Positions 50,513 through 59,229 of a DNA stretch of 59,501 nucleotides are shown piece after piece. Positions within the stretch are counted from its first letter, which is position 1. Each line of letters begins with the position of its first letter. The position numbers and the translations under genes are program-made. The notes under the pieces are model-generated. The model worked only from the letters and a program-made list of their open reading frames with translations, ran no database searches and was not told the DNA's origin. The stretch is from Candidatus Woesearchaeota archaeon. Lineage in GTDB: Archaea > Nanobdellota > Nanobdellia > Woesearchaeales > UBA9642. The DNA is taken from assembly GCA_003599145.1 (NCBI GenBank), contig QZIT01000005.1, positions 1 through 59,501 on the forward strand, in the 5' to 3' direction.

Positions 50513-51508
50513 TTAAAAGATACTGGCTAATAATGCAGAGAACAGAAAATAAAAGAACAGGGAAGTTATCAAAAAGATAGGGATATATTTTAACCCTCCC
50601 TTAATATCTCCTTTTTCTATGGTCGAGATAATCATGCCTGCAAAAATGGAAATGATAGAAAGCGCAAATACGGAAAATATTCTGAAATCTCCTGCATCGA
50701 TGCCCACAGCAGAAATGCTCAAATGCTGAACCACAGCCTGCACATTGCCTATTTGCTGGGAAAAGGATGTGATGATGCTGATGAGCCTGGAGGATAAAGC
50801 AAACAGCGCAGGAGCAATGACCATGACAATGGCACCTATGAAAATCATATAGGTCAGTGTTTGCGCAGCCATCTCTTCTTTTAATGCAGCAGACTTTCTC
50901 AGGCTGATAATAACCTTATCAATGACTTCTGTTATTTTTCCACCGCTTTCAATTTCTCCAACAATCAAATCAATAGACCTTCGCAAAATAGGAGAATCGT
51001 ATTTTCTAGAAAATTCCAATAAAGCCTCGCTGACATCGTTTCCCGTAAGCACTTTTTTGGAAACCATCGTAATCTCTTTCGCGAGAATGCCAAATTCAGG
51101 CTGTATGGCAGACCATAGCGCGCGTTCAAAGGTCATGCCTCCCTTTAAATTAGTCGAAACCAACTGCAGATAATCTGGCAATAAAACTTCCAGTTTCTTT
51201 GTTCTGTCGTAAATTTTCAAGTTCATATAGACATGCAAAACTAGGACGGCAAAAACTATGAAAACGCCTTGAATGATAATCCAAAAAAGAAACGTTATCA
51301 AAAGAATGGCAGCAGGATTCTTGCCTGCAAGCAGAGGATAAAAGAATGTGAAGTAGAGTATGAACGTCAGCATCAGGGTAAGATAGAAAAGTACGCCAAA
51401 TGCCTTATAGGGCACTTCATCGTATCCTGCCTTCATCAAATACGTACGAAGCGTTGGCCTGTACTGCTTGAAGACGAATGCCTTTCCAAACTGCTCTAGG
51501 TACAGCAT
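50513..51508 (-). CDS. Archaeal TadC/FlaJ-like pilus platform protein (second copy)
   Basis: 331 residues with membrane segments near 35-95 and 215-330. The T2SF domain has LEVLLPDYLQLVSTNLKGGMTFERALWSA and SPILRRSIDLIVGEIESGGKITEVIDKVI, the two conserved TadC/GspF helices. It forms the inner-membrane base that the ATPase drives. Preceded by GGTGA and separated by ten bases from the other TadC-like gene, so the pair may form a heterodimeric platform. Last gene of the pilus operon before rps6e. Confidence 0.86.
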   Translation of the reverse strand: MLYLEQFGKAFVFKQYRPTLRTYLMKAGYDEVPYKAFGVLFYLTLMLTFILYFTFFYPLLAGKNPAAILLITFLFWIIIQGVFIVFAVLVLHVYMNLKIYDRTKKLEVLLPDYLQLVSTNLKGGMTFERALWSAIQPEFGILAKEITMVSKKVLTGNDVSEALLEFSRKYDSPILRRSIDLIVGEIESGGKITEVIDKVIISLRKSAALKEEMAAQTLTYMIFIGAIVMVIAPALFALSSRLISIITSFSQQIGNVQAVVQHLSISAVGIDAGDFRIFSVFALSIISIFAGMIISTIEKGDIKGGLKYIPIFLITSLFFYFLFSALLASIF

Positions 51509-51518
51509 GCAATCACCT

Positions 51519-52334
51519 TCATAAATTCACCTTCGGCCTTATCGAATGGAACATGGCAATGAAAAAAAACTGCAGTACAATGAGGAAAAATAAAATAACC
51601 ATTAAAAACGGAAGAGTGATGGCTATATTGGTAATGCTTGCAATGACAACGGCAAGCGTCATTCCCAGTGAGGGAATAACAATGGCAATCAGCATATAAA
51701 ACATGGTAAAGCTGTTAAGTTTTCTACCATACCTCTGAATTTCAAGCAGCTGCTCCTGGGCAATTTCGTCAAGGACTGCTTCTAGGGAATCAGTAACGTC
51801 GATACCTATGCGCAATGCATTGTTAATCTGAAAAAGAATTTTTTTGAATTTTTTTGACGGAGTGTATTTCATCGCATTTTCCAATGCCTCTTCTATAGGC
51901 GTTCCTAATTCGATATCCCTGACAATATCCTTAAAGTATTTATCAGAAGCTCCATAGCTTTTCGAAGCTTCAATAAGCGAATTGACCAAAGGCATGCCTG
52001 AATTAAGCTTTATCAGCAAATAGCGCCCTGCAAACAGCACTTCCTGATCAATCTCCTTTCTCCGTTTGATGATTGCCGCGTCCAATACTTTCATCATGAA
52101 ATGAAAAAAACCAAGCGTGAAGAGAACAAAGACAACAGGAATCCATACAAAAGAGCCGTGCTTTTTTAAAATGAAAAAAACAGAAAGAATAGTCATGCAG
52201 AGAGCGAGCACTAGGGAATTCTTCAGGTTTTTTGCCACAAACTCCTGGGGAGTTGTGTGAATGCCTGAAAGCTTTATTTTCTTTTTGAGTTCAGGATACC
52301 ACGTGGTCATCCTGTCAACAATGCTTGCTATCAT
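51519..52334 (-). CDS. Archaeal TadC/FlaJ-like pilus platform protein (first copy)
   Basis: 271 residues. DQEVLFAGRYLLIKLNSGMPLVNSLIEASKSYG and SKKFKKILFQINNALRIGIDVTDSLEAVLDEIAQEQL are the T2SF helices. Hydrophobic segments flank this domain. It lies 42 bases after the ATPase gene with GAGGTGGG upstream. Two TadC-type genes in a row occur in archaeal pilus loci of the euryarchaeal type. Confidence 0.86.
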   Translation of the reverse strand: MIASIVDRMTTWYPELKKKIKLSGIHTTPQEFVAKNLKNSLVLALCMTILSVFFILKKHGSFVWIPVVFVLFTLGFFHFMMKVLDAAIIKRRKEIDQEVLFAGRYLLIKLNSGMPLVNSLIEASKSYGASDKYFKDIVRDIELGTPIEEALENAMKYTPSKKFKKILFQINNALRIGIDVTDSLEAVLDEIAQEQLLEIQRYGRKLNSFTMFYMLIAIVIPSLGMTLAVVIASITNIAITLPFLMVILFFLIVLQFFFIAMFHSIRPKVNL

Positions 52335-52376
52335 CCCACCTCTTTGAATCGTGCTCTTCGAGTCGCGCTCTCTGAC

Positions 52377-53822
52377 TCAGCTCATCGTCAGCTTTCCCCT
52401 ATAATATCTTGACATGTGTATGCCAATATCATGAACATCTTCAATATTTTTCTTGACCATCCACTTTAAAATGTCTATTTTTTGCTGCAAATCACTCGCA
52501 ATCTCCTTTTCTGTTAATCCAGTATAGAGCTTTAATCGCTCGAACATGGTTACTGAATTTGCCACCTGCCGTATGAGGTCTTTTTGCGCATCCCACTGGA
52601 GCAAAACTTTAGAATCTCCTGTAGGCGTTATTTCGGCAATCTGCATAGTCCTTCTCGTTCCTGTTCTTCTATTTCTATTTTGAACAACAATCAAGGACAG
52701 CGAGGAAATCATTGCTTTCGGTATTTCAATAGGCGGATTCGTTAATCGAGTAACCACTTCTTCTGCGTTATTTGCGTGCAGCGTTGAGTAAACACTGTGT
52801 CCTGTATGCATAGCCTCAAGCAAAACTTCTGCCTCTTTTCTTCGCCTTATCTCTCCAACAATAATCCTATCAGGCCTCATTCTTAGACTATTTACCAATA
52901 AATCGAGCATGCTGACTTCTCCTTTTCCTTCTGGATTAGGCAACCTTGTTTCCATAGGCACCCAGTGCAAGGTATTGGGCAGTACCAGCTCCCTGGTGTC
53001 TTCGATAGAGATAATTCTTTGATTAGGGGGAAAGAAGTTTCCAATCGCATTGAGCATGGATGTTTTTCCAGAGCCTGTACCTCCTGTAATTAAAACAGAG
53101 AGCTCGTTTTGCACAGCAGACCATATCAATGCTGCAGATTCAGGAGTAATGGTGCCCAATTTGATAAATTTCACGATAGTCCACGGGTCACTCTCAAATT
53201 TTCTTATGGTCAAGGTGTTTCCTTTGCTTGAAATAGGGGATAATGTTGCGTTAATCCTGTCTCCTGTAGTTAAGTGTGCATCCATTAAGGGATTGAGATT
53301 AGTTATTTCCTTTCCAACATTTCTTCCTATCATAGTTGCGTAATGCCTTATTCTCGATTCAGAATAAATTCTAATGTTCGTTTCAAGCCATCCGTGCTTT
53401 CTATGATACACCCATAAGGGCTCAAGGTGATTGTTAATGACAATTTCCTCAAGGTATTTATCTGCCAGAAGAATCTCAATTCTTCCTAATCCCAAGTTTT
53501 CTTCAATGATATAGTTGATCAGCATGTTGGCTGTTTCTTCATTGGTTGAAGGAAAATATTTTTGAATAAGCCTTTTGATTTCCTTCTGGAACTTGAGCTT
53601 TATGCTTTCGGGCTCTCCTCTCTCAGATAATTCAATATCATCAACATCTACTTTAGTAATGAACTCCTGGCGAATTTTTTCCAGGATGATTTTGGTAGTA
53701 TCGCTGATGTTAGAAATATTGATCAAGTATTTGGCGACTGCATCGTTCTCATCTTTAGTAATCTGAACTTCAACAATAATTTTATCTGCTTCAATAGTGT
53801 ATTTATCCAGGATGGTTTCCAT
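52377..53822 (-). CDS. Type II/IV secretion ATPase (TadA/FlaI/VirB11-like) of the pilus operon
   Basis: 481 residues from ATG 53822 with GGTGA at the right spacing (an in-frame GTG three codons earlier is less likely). N-terminal domain with LGLGRIEILLADKYLEEIVINN, then LITGGTGSGKTSMLNAIGNFF (Walker A, near residue 240), ISIEDTREL, RPDRIIVGEIRRRKEAEVLLEA (Walker B region), and HTGHSVYSTLHAN (His box). It powers pilin assembly at the TadC-like proteins. All motifs intact. Confidence 0.95.
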   Translation of the reverse strand: METILDKYTIEADKIIVEVQITKDENDAVAKYLINISNISDTTKIILEKIRQEFITKVDVDDIELSERGEPESIKLKFQKEIKRLIQKYFPSTNEETANMLINYIIEENLGLGRIEILLADKYLEEIVINNHLEPLWVYHRKHGWLETNIRIYSESRIRHYATMIGRNVGKEITNLNPLMDAHLTTGDRINATLSPISSKGNTLTIRKFESDPWTIVKFIKLGTITPESAALIWSAVQNELSVLITGGTGSGKTSMLNAIGNFFPPNQRIISIEDTRELVLPNTLHWVPMETRLPNPEGKGEVSMLDLLVNSLRMRPDRIIVGEIRRRKEAEVLLEAMHTGHSVYSTLHANNAEEVVTRLTNPPIEIPKAMISSLSLIVVQNRNRRTGTRRTMQIAEITPTGDSKVLLQWDAQKDLIRQVANSVTMFERLKLYTGLTEKEIASDLQQKIDILKWMVKKNIEDVHDIGIHMSRYYRGKLTMS

Positions 53823-54441
53823 TATGCTCACCGTCTTTTAGTTTTTGAAGCTGCATGATGCGTATTCTTGCAGCGACGTGGTTGGGAGAGATTTCAAGCA
53901 CTTTTTGAAAGCATGCATGCGCTTCTTCGTGCTTATGCTCCTGCATCAGCTGCAGCCCTTTCTGATAAAGTCCCTCTTTGGTATCCTTAGGCACAGGGGT
54001 GTTTATAGCTTTTTCGCTTTCGCGAGGCTGATACCGGAACGTTCTTTCCAACGATGCAAATTCTGCTTTATCTTTCTTGACTTCTTCCAGCGCAGTAAGG
54101 TCTTTTGCTTTTTTTAGTTCAAAGTGGCTCGTAAGCAACGCTTTCTCTTTATCTGCAATAGCTTTCCCTGCGTGGAGTATTTTTTCTATCAGCTCTTTCG
54201 TTTTCATGCTGTCCGGAATCTGATGATAAAGATATTCAAGAGTAAAGAACTCTATTTTGCACCGCTGAAAATCAGTATGAAGATACTTTTCTATGAGCAT
54301 TAAGGTGTGTTTGATTTTTGAAAGCAGTTCGGATATTTTTTCATCTTCTTTAGTCAGCACTTTTGAACTTGCATCAGGGGGCGTTGGAATAAACCCCGGC
54401 TTTCTCATAAATTGCTGCACTACATTCTTGAATTCATCCAT
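53803..54441 (-). CDS. Helical TPR-containing protein of the pilus operon
   Basis: 212 residues, all helical. The C terminus has a TPR unit (GLYQKGLQLMQEHKHEEAHACFQKVLEISPNHVAARIRI in parts, residues 160-200). The middle is charged coiled coil (AGKAIADKEKALLTSHFELKKAKDL). No membrane segment. It overlaps the ATPase start by 20 bases and the preceding gene by eight. Likely a cytosolic adaptor for the pilus machine, inferred from position. Confidence 0.72.
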   Translation of the reverse strand: MDEFKNVVQQFMRKPGFIPTPPDASSKVLTKEDEKISELLSKIKHTLMLIEKYLHTDFQRCKIEFFTLEYLYHQIPDSMKTKELIEKILHAGKAIADKEKALLTSHFELKKAKDLTALEEVKKDKAEFASLERTFRYQPRESEKAINTPVPKDTKEGLYQKGLQLMQEHKHEEAHACFQKVLEISPNHVAARIRIMQLQKLKDGEHNGNHPG

Positions 54442-54982
54442 GCTCCACCTGCATAATGATGTCCTTTATTTTTTTATACATGCTAGGGGTCCTTTGATTT
54501 CCTGGAAGTCCGTTATAGACTGCAATTAACTGCACAGCTTCTTTTTTAGCAGCAAGAACGTCATTTTTTAACAGCAAAGACTTTATTCTATTGACAGAAA
54601 TATCAACAGGCGCGAATTCAGGAAGTGTTTGACTTTCAAATTCCTGGACTTCTTGGTAAATATTCTTTTCTTGCTGTCGTTTTTGCAGGTACACTTTTAT
54701 TTGCGCATGCACTTCTTCTAAGATCGTGAATGTTTTTTTCTTGTTTGCATCGTGATACGGGATTTTAGCATATTTGTCTTTTAATTCATCAAATATTTTT
54801 TTCGCCTGTATCAGGTCATCTTTTTCAAGGGCTTTTTGAACGTCCTTTGGATAATCTTTCTGTAGGGCAAAGATGCTTTGTTCTTCGTCGCGAATCATTT
54901 TTCTTCTGTCCATGGGTTTATTGTTATGCTCATCTAAAAACCTCACGATATCCTGCGCCAGCAGTTCTTCTATAGTTTTCAA
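54434..54982 (-). CDS. Helical coiled-coil protein of the pilus operon
   Basis: 182 residues starting at TTG 54982 (GAGGTG upstream; TTG overlaps the previous stop). Entirely helical and charged, with no recognised domain. KAKKIFDELKDKYAKIPYHDANKK resembles the repeated helix of its downstream neighbour, so both may share a repeat origin. Cytosolic; position implies a role with the pilus motor. Confidence 0.68.
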   Translation of the reverse strand: MKTIEELLAQDIVRFLDEHNNKPMDRRKMIRDEEQSIFALQKDYPKDVQKALEKDDLIQAKKIFDELKDKYAKIPYHDANKKKTFTILEEVHAQIKVYLQKRQQEKNIYQEVQEFESQTLPEFAPVDISVNRIKSLLLKNDVLAAKKEAVQLIAVYNGLPGNQRTPSMYKKIKDIIMQVEHG

Positions 54983-55431
54983 CGCAGAAGCACCTCGTCT
55001 TTATATTCATCCCATAATGCATTCACATCAGAAAAACTCCTTCTTCTTGCTTCCTGAAAGAAAAAGCTTTTTACTAGTTCAAGCTTGTTGGCAAGATGAT
55101 TCTCCCATAACGATCTTATTTTTGTTTCTGGAATTTTATTCTCCCTTGCTTTTTGCTCAAAATGATCTTTAAAATAGCGCAAGCTGACGCTGAATTCTTC
55201 TTTTTTTCTTTTCGTGAGCGCATTTTCTCCTGCATTAAGGTAAATAAAGGGAGTGGTGAACTTATAGTCTATGCCCAAGATTTTTTCCTCAACCAGAAAA
55301 TCAACCCATGATTGCACAATTTTAGGGCTTATTCTTAGGTTTTTTGCAGCATCACCAAGCGACATTTGACCTTTTTCCTTTAATAGCCCTATAAGTTTGT
55401 CCACGTCTGTCTCTATAGTGCTGTTTACCAT
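54979..55431 (-). CDS. Winged-helix protein at the pilus operon
   Basis: 150 residues. A winged-helix domain occupies residues 8-65: DKLIGLLKEKGQMSLGDAAKNLRISPKIVQSWVDFLVEEKILGIDYK. A basic helical C terminus follows. It is either a regulator of the pilus genes or a protein-protein winged helix in the motor complex. The gene overlaps the next by four bases and follows the large pilin-like gene after 53 bases. Confidence 0.75.
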   Translation of the reverse strand: MVNSTIETDVDKLIGLLKEKGQMSLGDAAKNLRISPKIVQSWVDFLVEEKILGIDYKFTTPFIYLNAGENALTKRKKEEFSVSLRYFKDHFEQKARENKIPETKIRSLWENHLANKLELVKSFFFQEARRRSFSDVNALWDEYKDEVLLR

Positions 55432-55484
55432 AATTCCTCTTTCGCTTTCATGCTATAAAAAGTTTGTTCATTATTCATAAGTGA

Positions 55485-56876
55485 TTAACACCCATATAGG
55501 GAAAATGAACTGTTTAAGTCATAATAGGCAACGCTGTATCTATCCAGCGTAAGGTTTTGCAGGGCAGCATCTGCGCTTTTGTAGAGCTCATTGGCTGAAC
55601 AATTGAAAAAAGCATCGGATAAAAACAGATAATCGACGTAAGAGCGGTTTTCCACGAAAGGTCCGTCTGCCAAAGATTCAATGCCACAGCAAGAGGAAAC
55701 GCCTGTGTCATTAGCAAGCCTCATAAGATAGCTAGGAGAGCGATTGTTAGTGATATAAGTTTGATTGATATATAGATTCTTGAAGGCAGTTATGTTGCCT
55801 GCAACGTTCCATATGCCTAGATAGCTGCTTTGCTTTATCGTTTTATTTTGTTGATACAGGCTATATAACGGATCGCTTAGCCCTTCTAAAGGCATCTCAA
55901 CAGCAATGCTGTCTGAATGTTCCCATGTTGCAAACGTGTCTTTGACAAAATAGGTGTAGTTCAGTATAGTCATAACAGACCAGGGAGTATGTTCCTGCAA
56001 CGTAAGTGCGTCTACTCTATAAGCAGTAGAAACGCTCAAATTGCTCTGCGAGAAATCTCCAAGAAGCACTGCATAATCAGCGAAGCTGCTATTTTCCAAA
56101 AGAGGATGTTCATATGTTGTTAAAGAAACAGTGGAAACATTTCCTTCTGGAAGGGCATTCACTGTCTTCAAAGCCAAAAAATCCGCGCCAGTATAGTCTG
56201 CATCAATAATAAAATAGAGTGTTTCTCCTTTCGTTACCATATACTTATTTTCAAAGGCAAAATTAACTTCTGGCGCAAGGATAGAATCTGGAAAAGATTT
56301 ATTGATAATGCCATAGTCAATCAAGCTTCCTAAGCTATTGCATCGTTGATTAAAAACATAAAGAGTTGCTTGAATAGCCCTGGTGTCGCCCATACCGCTC
56401 ATATATCTAAACTTAAAACTTGCATTGGTTAACACTCCTGACTTTCTTACCGTAAAGTTTTGCATGACCGGAAGCTGCGCATAGGTACTGCCACCTACCG
56501 TATTGTTAGTGATGTTGCTAAGGTTGAACCACAAATCCCCTGTATAAAAGGTTACAGGAACAGAGTTCATGATGATTCCTGATGTGGTTAATCGTTCAAA
56601 ATTGCACTGCAGTTCAGTTGCATTCATAACACCTTGTTCTGCAGAAAGGTCGCTTAGCGTTTCCAACGCTCTAATACCTGCAATAGACATTGTTGTTTGA
56701 AAATAAGGATTGATATTGCTTACATAATCCTCAACAAAATCAATGCGAAGTGCTTCTGCCTCAACTCTTTTATCAAAAGGAACAGTAGTTGCAGGAGCAA
56801 GCAAAAAATAGAATAACGTTGCAAGAAGAACTGCTAAAACAGTGAACAACGCACCTTTTTTGTTTATTGTTTTCAT
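55485..56876 (-). CDS. Large pilin-like surface protein
   Basis: 463 residues from ATG 56876, overlapping the previous stop as ATGA. N terminus MKTINKKGALFTVLAVLLATL has a class III prepilin-like signal (KKG then a hydrophobic helix), followed by about 430 residues rich in beta strands and NxT/S sites. Cys-x-Cys pairs occur near the end (SCCGIESL, FNCSANEL). It may be a major subunit or tip adhesin for the pilus. No catalytic motif. Confidence 0.74.
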   Translation of the reverse strand: MKTINKKGALFTVLAVLLATLFYFLLAPATTVPFDKRVEAEALRIDFVEDYVSNINPYFQTTMSIAGIRALETLSDLSAEQGVMNATELQCNFERLTTSGIIMNSVPVTFYTGDLWFNLSNITNNTVGGSTYAQLPVMQNFTVRKSGVLTNASFKFRYMSGMGDTRAIQATLYVFNQRCNSLGSLIDYGIINKSFPDSILAPEVNFAFENKYMVTKGETLYFIIDADYTGADFLALKTVNALPEGNVSTVSLTTYEHPLLENSSFADYAVLLGDFSQSNLSVSTAYRVDALTLQEHTPWSVMTILNYTYFVKDTFATWEHSDSIAVEMPLEGLSDPLYSLYQQNKTIKQSSYLGIWNVAGNITAFKNLYINQTYITNNRSPSYLMRLANDTGVSSCCGIESLADGPFVENRSYVDYLFLSDAFFNCSANELYKSADAALQNLTLDRYSVAYYDLNSSFSLYGC

Positions 56877-57379
56877 ATGAGCTCCCAAAGCGCCACTTCT
56901 GTAAGTACAGGCCCAAAAACCGTTGCATTCAAACCTGCTCCGTTTCTAACATAGGTTATTTTTCTTGATACCAAAACCAACGAAGAATTGTCAAACTTCT
57001 CATAGCTTCGATTATAAAGCATCGTTCCGTTGACTGCATAGTAAAACCCTTTATGAGAGGGCAGCAATCCAAAAGAGACATTTTGAATAGTGTCTCTTGC
57101 ATAAGCATACTTTCCATCTACATAAAACATCGCTATTTGCTGGAAAATAGTTGCATCATCCTGAACCACTCCTGACTGCCTTAGAGAAAAAATATAGGCA
57201 TTATCCAAATCCCGTATTTGAGTGTTGAGCAAAACATTCATATAGTCATCTAATGTCGTCATTGTTTGCGAAGGTGATGGCTGAAACGCGTTAAAACTGA
57301 GAATAACTAACAGGGAAATGACCAAAATGCTCAGCCCTATAAATGCATCTATCAAATAGAAATACCCTCTTTTTCCCAT
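56873..57379 (-). CDS. Pilin-like protein heading the pilus operon
   Basis: 168 residues from ATG 57379, about 25 bases after TATA CCTATATAAATC (57412-57401, minus); the longer open frame crosses the promoter. MGKRGYFYLIDAFIGLSILVISLL is a typical archaeal prepilin signal with KRG before the hydrophobic helix. The mature part is alpha/beta with NxS/T sites. First gene of the operon, likely a minor or priming pilin. Confidence 0.78.
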   Translation of the reverse strand: MGKRGYFYLIDAFIGLSILVISLLVILSFNAFQPSPSQTMTTLDDYMNVLLNTQIRDLDNAYIFSLRQSGVVQDDATIFQQIAMFYVDGKYAYARDTIQNVSFGLLPSHKGFYYAVNGTMLYNRSYEKFDNSSLVLVSRKITYVRNGAGLNATVFGPVLTEVALWELI

Positions 57380-57463
57380 ACACAGTCTAGAGGAGGATTG
57401 ATTTATATAGGTTTTGGTTATAGAATAGCAAAAAAGAAACATCCAGAACAGGTTATTTTGTAG

Positions 57464-57955
57464 TCATTTTTGCAGCTTAAAGAATTTTTTTATGCCAATG
57501 ATAAAAACAGGTGTATAGTCAGCTTTGTTTTTTACAATGTCTTTTTTTAAAAAAGCTTCGTCTACCCATTTTACAGAGGATATTTCTTTTTTTTCATAAG
57601 AAAGGTTATCATCGCTCACAGCAAGAAATATCTTATGAAACCCTTTATCATGAGGAGAAAAGTATTTAATCTTGAATAATTCCTTCACCTTTACTTTTAT
57701 TCCTAATTCTTCTTCTGTCTCCCGCACTATACACTCTTTATATGATTCATCAGAAACCGTGCCTCCTGCTGCATAGTTAAACATGTTCGGATTCCATATT
57801 TTATGGGGAGACCTTTTTTGCAAAAGAATTTGGTTTTTTGAATTTTTTAAGATGAGATGGGCACCGCGATGAATGTATTTCCCGCTATAAAAATCCTTTC
57901 TCGGTCTTAGCCCGATAATGACATCACGCTCATTAACTTCCATGGTTTTTTCCAT
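57464..57955 (-). CDS. Nudix hydrolase
   Basis: 163 residues. The Nudix box is complete, starting GGTVSDESYKEC and ending RETEEELGI (about residues 77-99). The N terminus MEVNERDVIIGLRPRKDFYSGKYIHRGAHLIL and KNSKNQILLQKRSPHKIWNPNMFNYAAGG resemble isopentenyl-diphosphate isomerase-like and ADP-ribose/NDP-type Nudix proteins. Substrate unknown. TATA CATTTATAT (57987-57979, minus) gives a leaderless start at 57955. Confidence 0.9.
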   Translation of the reverse strand: MEKTMEVNERDVIIGLRPRKDFYSGKYIHRGAHLILKNSKNQILLQKRSPHKIWNPNMFNYAAGGTVSDESYKECIVRETEEELGIKVKVKELFKIKYFSPHDKGFHKIFLAVSDDNLSYEKKEISSVKWVDEAFLKKDIVKNKADYTPVFIIGIKKFFKLQK

Positions 57956-58079
57956 GCCTTAGGAAATACCTATTTGCCATATAAATGTATTCATCTTAAA
58001 GAACTCTATATGCGTTCTCCGAAAGTCTATAAACTTCATAAACAGAAACCATTAAAAAACCAAAGTATTCTCTGTATTC

Positions 58080-58667
58080 ATGCTCTTTATTAAAACGAAT
58101 GAAACGCTTTCAGAACATATTAAAAAAGCGTTAACTTCAGGAATGTTTAAAGAAAATGGAGTTTTGCCTGTTATAGAATTTTCTGGCAGCATGAAGATTG
58201 AAGAGCATTTTTCTGTTATGCTTGCTGATGAACACAGTTCAGTCTTATCAAAAGTACCGTTGCAAAATCCTTTTTTTCTTTCCTTTGCAGAAAAGGCAGA
58301 TCAAGCTTTTTTAGGAAAAGAAAACGTAGTGTATGCAGGCCTGAGGACGTTTGATAAAAATTCCCTCAATCAGATAAGGAATAATAAGCAGTTTTCCATG
58401 AAAGAAATAAGCTTTGAAGGTTTGCATGAAACATGCGATGCAGTCATGGCAGTTTCAAGGGAAAAAAATCTATGGCTAAGCATCAACCTTTCTGTTTTAG
58501 ACCCTTCATTTACAGATATAGGATTTCCAGGAGGCTTAACGCCAAGGGAATTGATTTACTTTGTCCAAAGAATAAAGCTGCTGAAAAACCTTAAGGGAGC
58601 TGAAATTCTAGGCGTTTCTGAAAAAACAGAGAAAATTGCGGTAAAATTGGCTTTAGAGCTATGCTGA
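58080..58667 (+). CDS. Degenerate arginase/agmatinase-fold protein
   Basis: 195 residues versus about 300 for active ureohydrolases. The region NLWLSINLSVLDPSFTDIGFPGGLTPRELIYF (in parts, 148-180) is plainly the SxDxDxxDP...GGLxxxE block, but both metal-binding Asp are replaced (N and S). The DAHxD motif is absent, and GGDHS is reduced to ADEHSS. It should not bind the Mn pair and is probably a non-catalytic relative. TATA elements at 58027-58035 and the ATTCTCTGTA element precede the ATG. Confidence 0.66.
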   Translation: MLFIKTNETLSEHIKKALTSGMFKENGVLPVIEFSGSMKIEEHFSVMLADEHSSVLSKVPLQNPFFLSFAEKADQAFLGKENVVYAGLRTFDKNSLNQIRNNKQFSMKEISFEGLHETCDAVMAVSREKNLWLSINLSVLDPSFTDIGFPGGLTPRELIYFVQRIKLLKNLKGAEILGVSEKTEKIAVKLALELC

Positions 58668-58713
58668 GCAATCCAGCATAATCTTTATAAACCCCTCCCT
58701 CTTCCTTTGACTT

Positions 58714-58902
58714 ATGGGACGAATAAAAACAAGACTTATCAAGAAAGTGACCAATACGCTCTTTAAAGCGCACACAGAAGACATGAAGAAGGATTTTAAT
58801 GAAAACAAGCAGATGGTAGGAAAATACGTTAAACTTCCTTCAAAAAAAATGAGAAACATCATCGCGGGATATGCAACAAGGTTGAGCAAAGCCCAAGAGT
58901 GA
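58714..58902 (+). CDS. rps17e: 30S ribosomal protein S17e
   Basis: 62 residues, the archaeal length. MGRIKTRLIKKVTNTLF, KDFNENKQMVGKYV and SKKMRNIIAGYATRL are the S17e signatures. TATA CTTTATAAACC (58682-58692) gives a leaderless start. Alba follows, its ATG five bases after the S17e stop. Confidence 0.95.
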   Translation: MGRIKTRLIKKVTNTLFKAHTEDMKKDFNENKQMVGKYVKLPSKKMRNIIAGYATRLSKAQE

Positions 58903-58907
58903 TTTCC

Positions 58908-59189
58908 ATGCATGAAGATAACTCTATCTTTATCGGAACAAAGCCTTTCATGAACTATGTAACCAGCGTTGTTATGCAGTTTACCACAAAAGGCGCAACC
59001 ACTGTTTTCATTAAAGCCAGGGGAAAATTCATAGCAAGAGCAGTGGATGTTTCTGAAGTCGCAACAAAGAGATTCTTAAAAGATAAAATCAAAGTGGATA
59101 CTATCAAAATTGACAGCGAGGAGTTCAAAAATGTAGAAGGGAGGCAAGTGAGAGTTTCTACTATAGAAATTGCCTTAATTAAAATCTAA
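58908..59189 (+). CDS. albA: Alba chromatin protein
   Basis: 93 residues from ATG 58908; an in-frame GTG at 58899 would overlap the S17e stop. Alba signatures: NSIFIGTKPFMNYVTSVVMQF, VFIKARGKFIARAVDVSEVATKRFL and the C-terminal VSTIEIALIKI. The Lys acetylation-type loop residue lies in the KARGKFI region. It binds DNA and RNA as a dimer. Second gene of the S17e operon. Confidence 0.95.
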   Translation: MHEDNSIFIGTKPFMNYVTSVVMQFTTKGATTVFIKARGKFIARAVDVSEVATKRFLKDKIKVDTIKIDSEEFKNVEGRQVRVSTIEIALIKI

Positions 59190-59229
59190 TTCAATATCTT
59201 TTTATATACGTTCTTTTTCATTGTAGTAT

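Noticed and set aside
52377-57379. Archaellum (flagellum) operon
   Set aside because: No FlaH, FlaF/G or repeated flagellins are present; two TadC-like genes and pilin-like proteins fit a type IV pilus or Tad-like system better.
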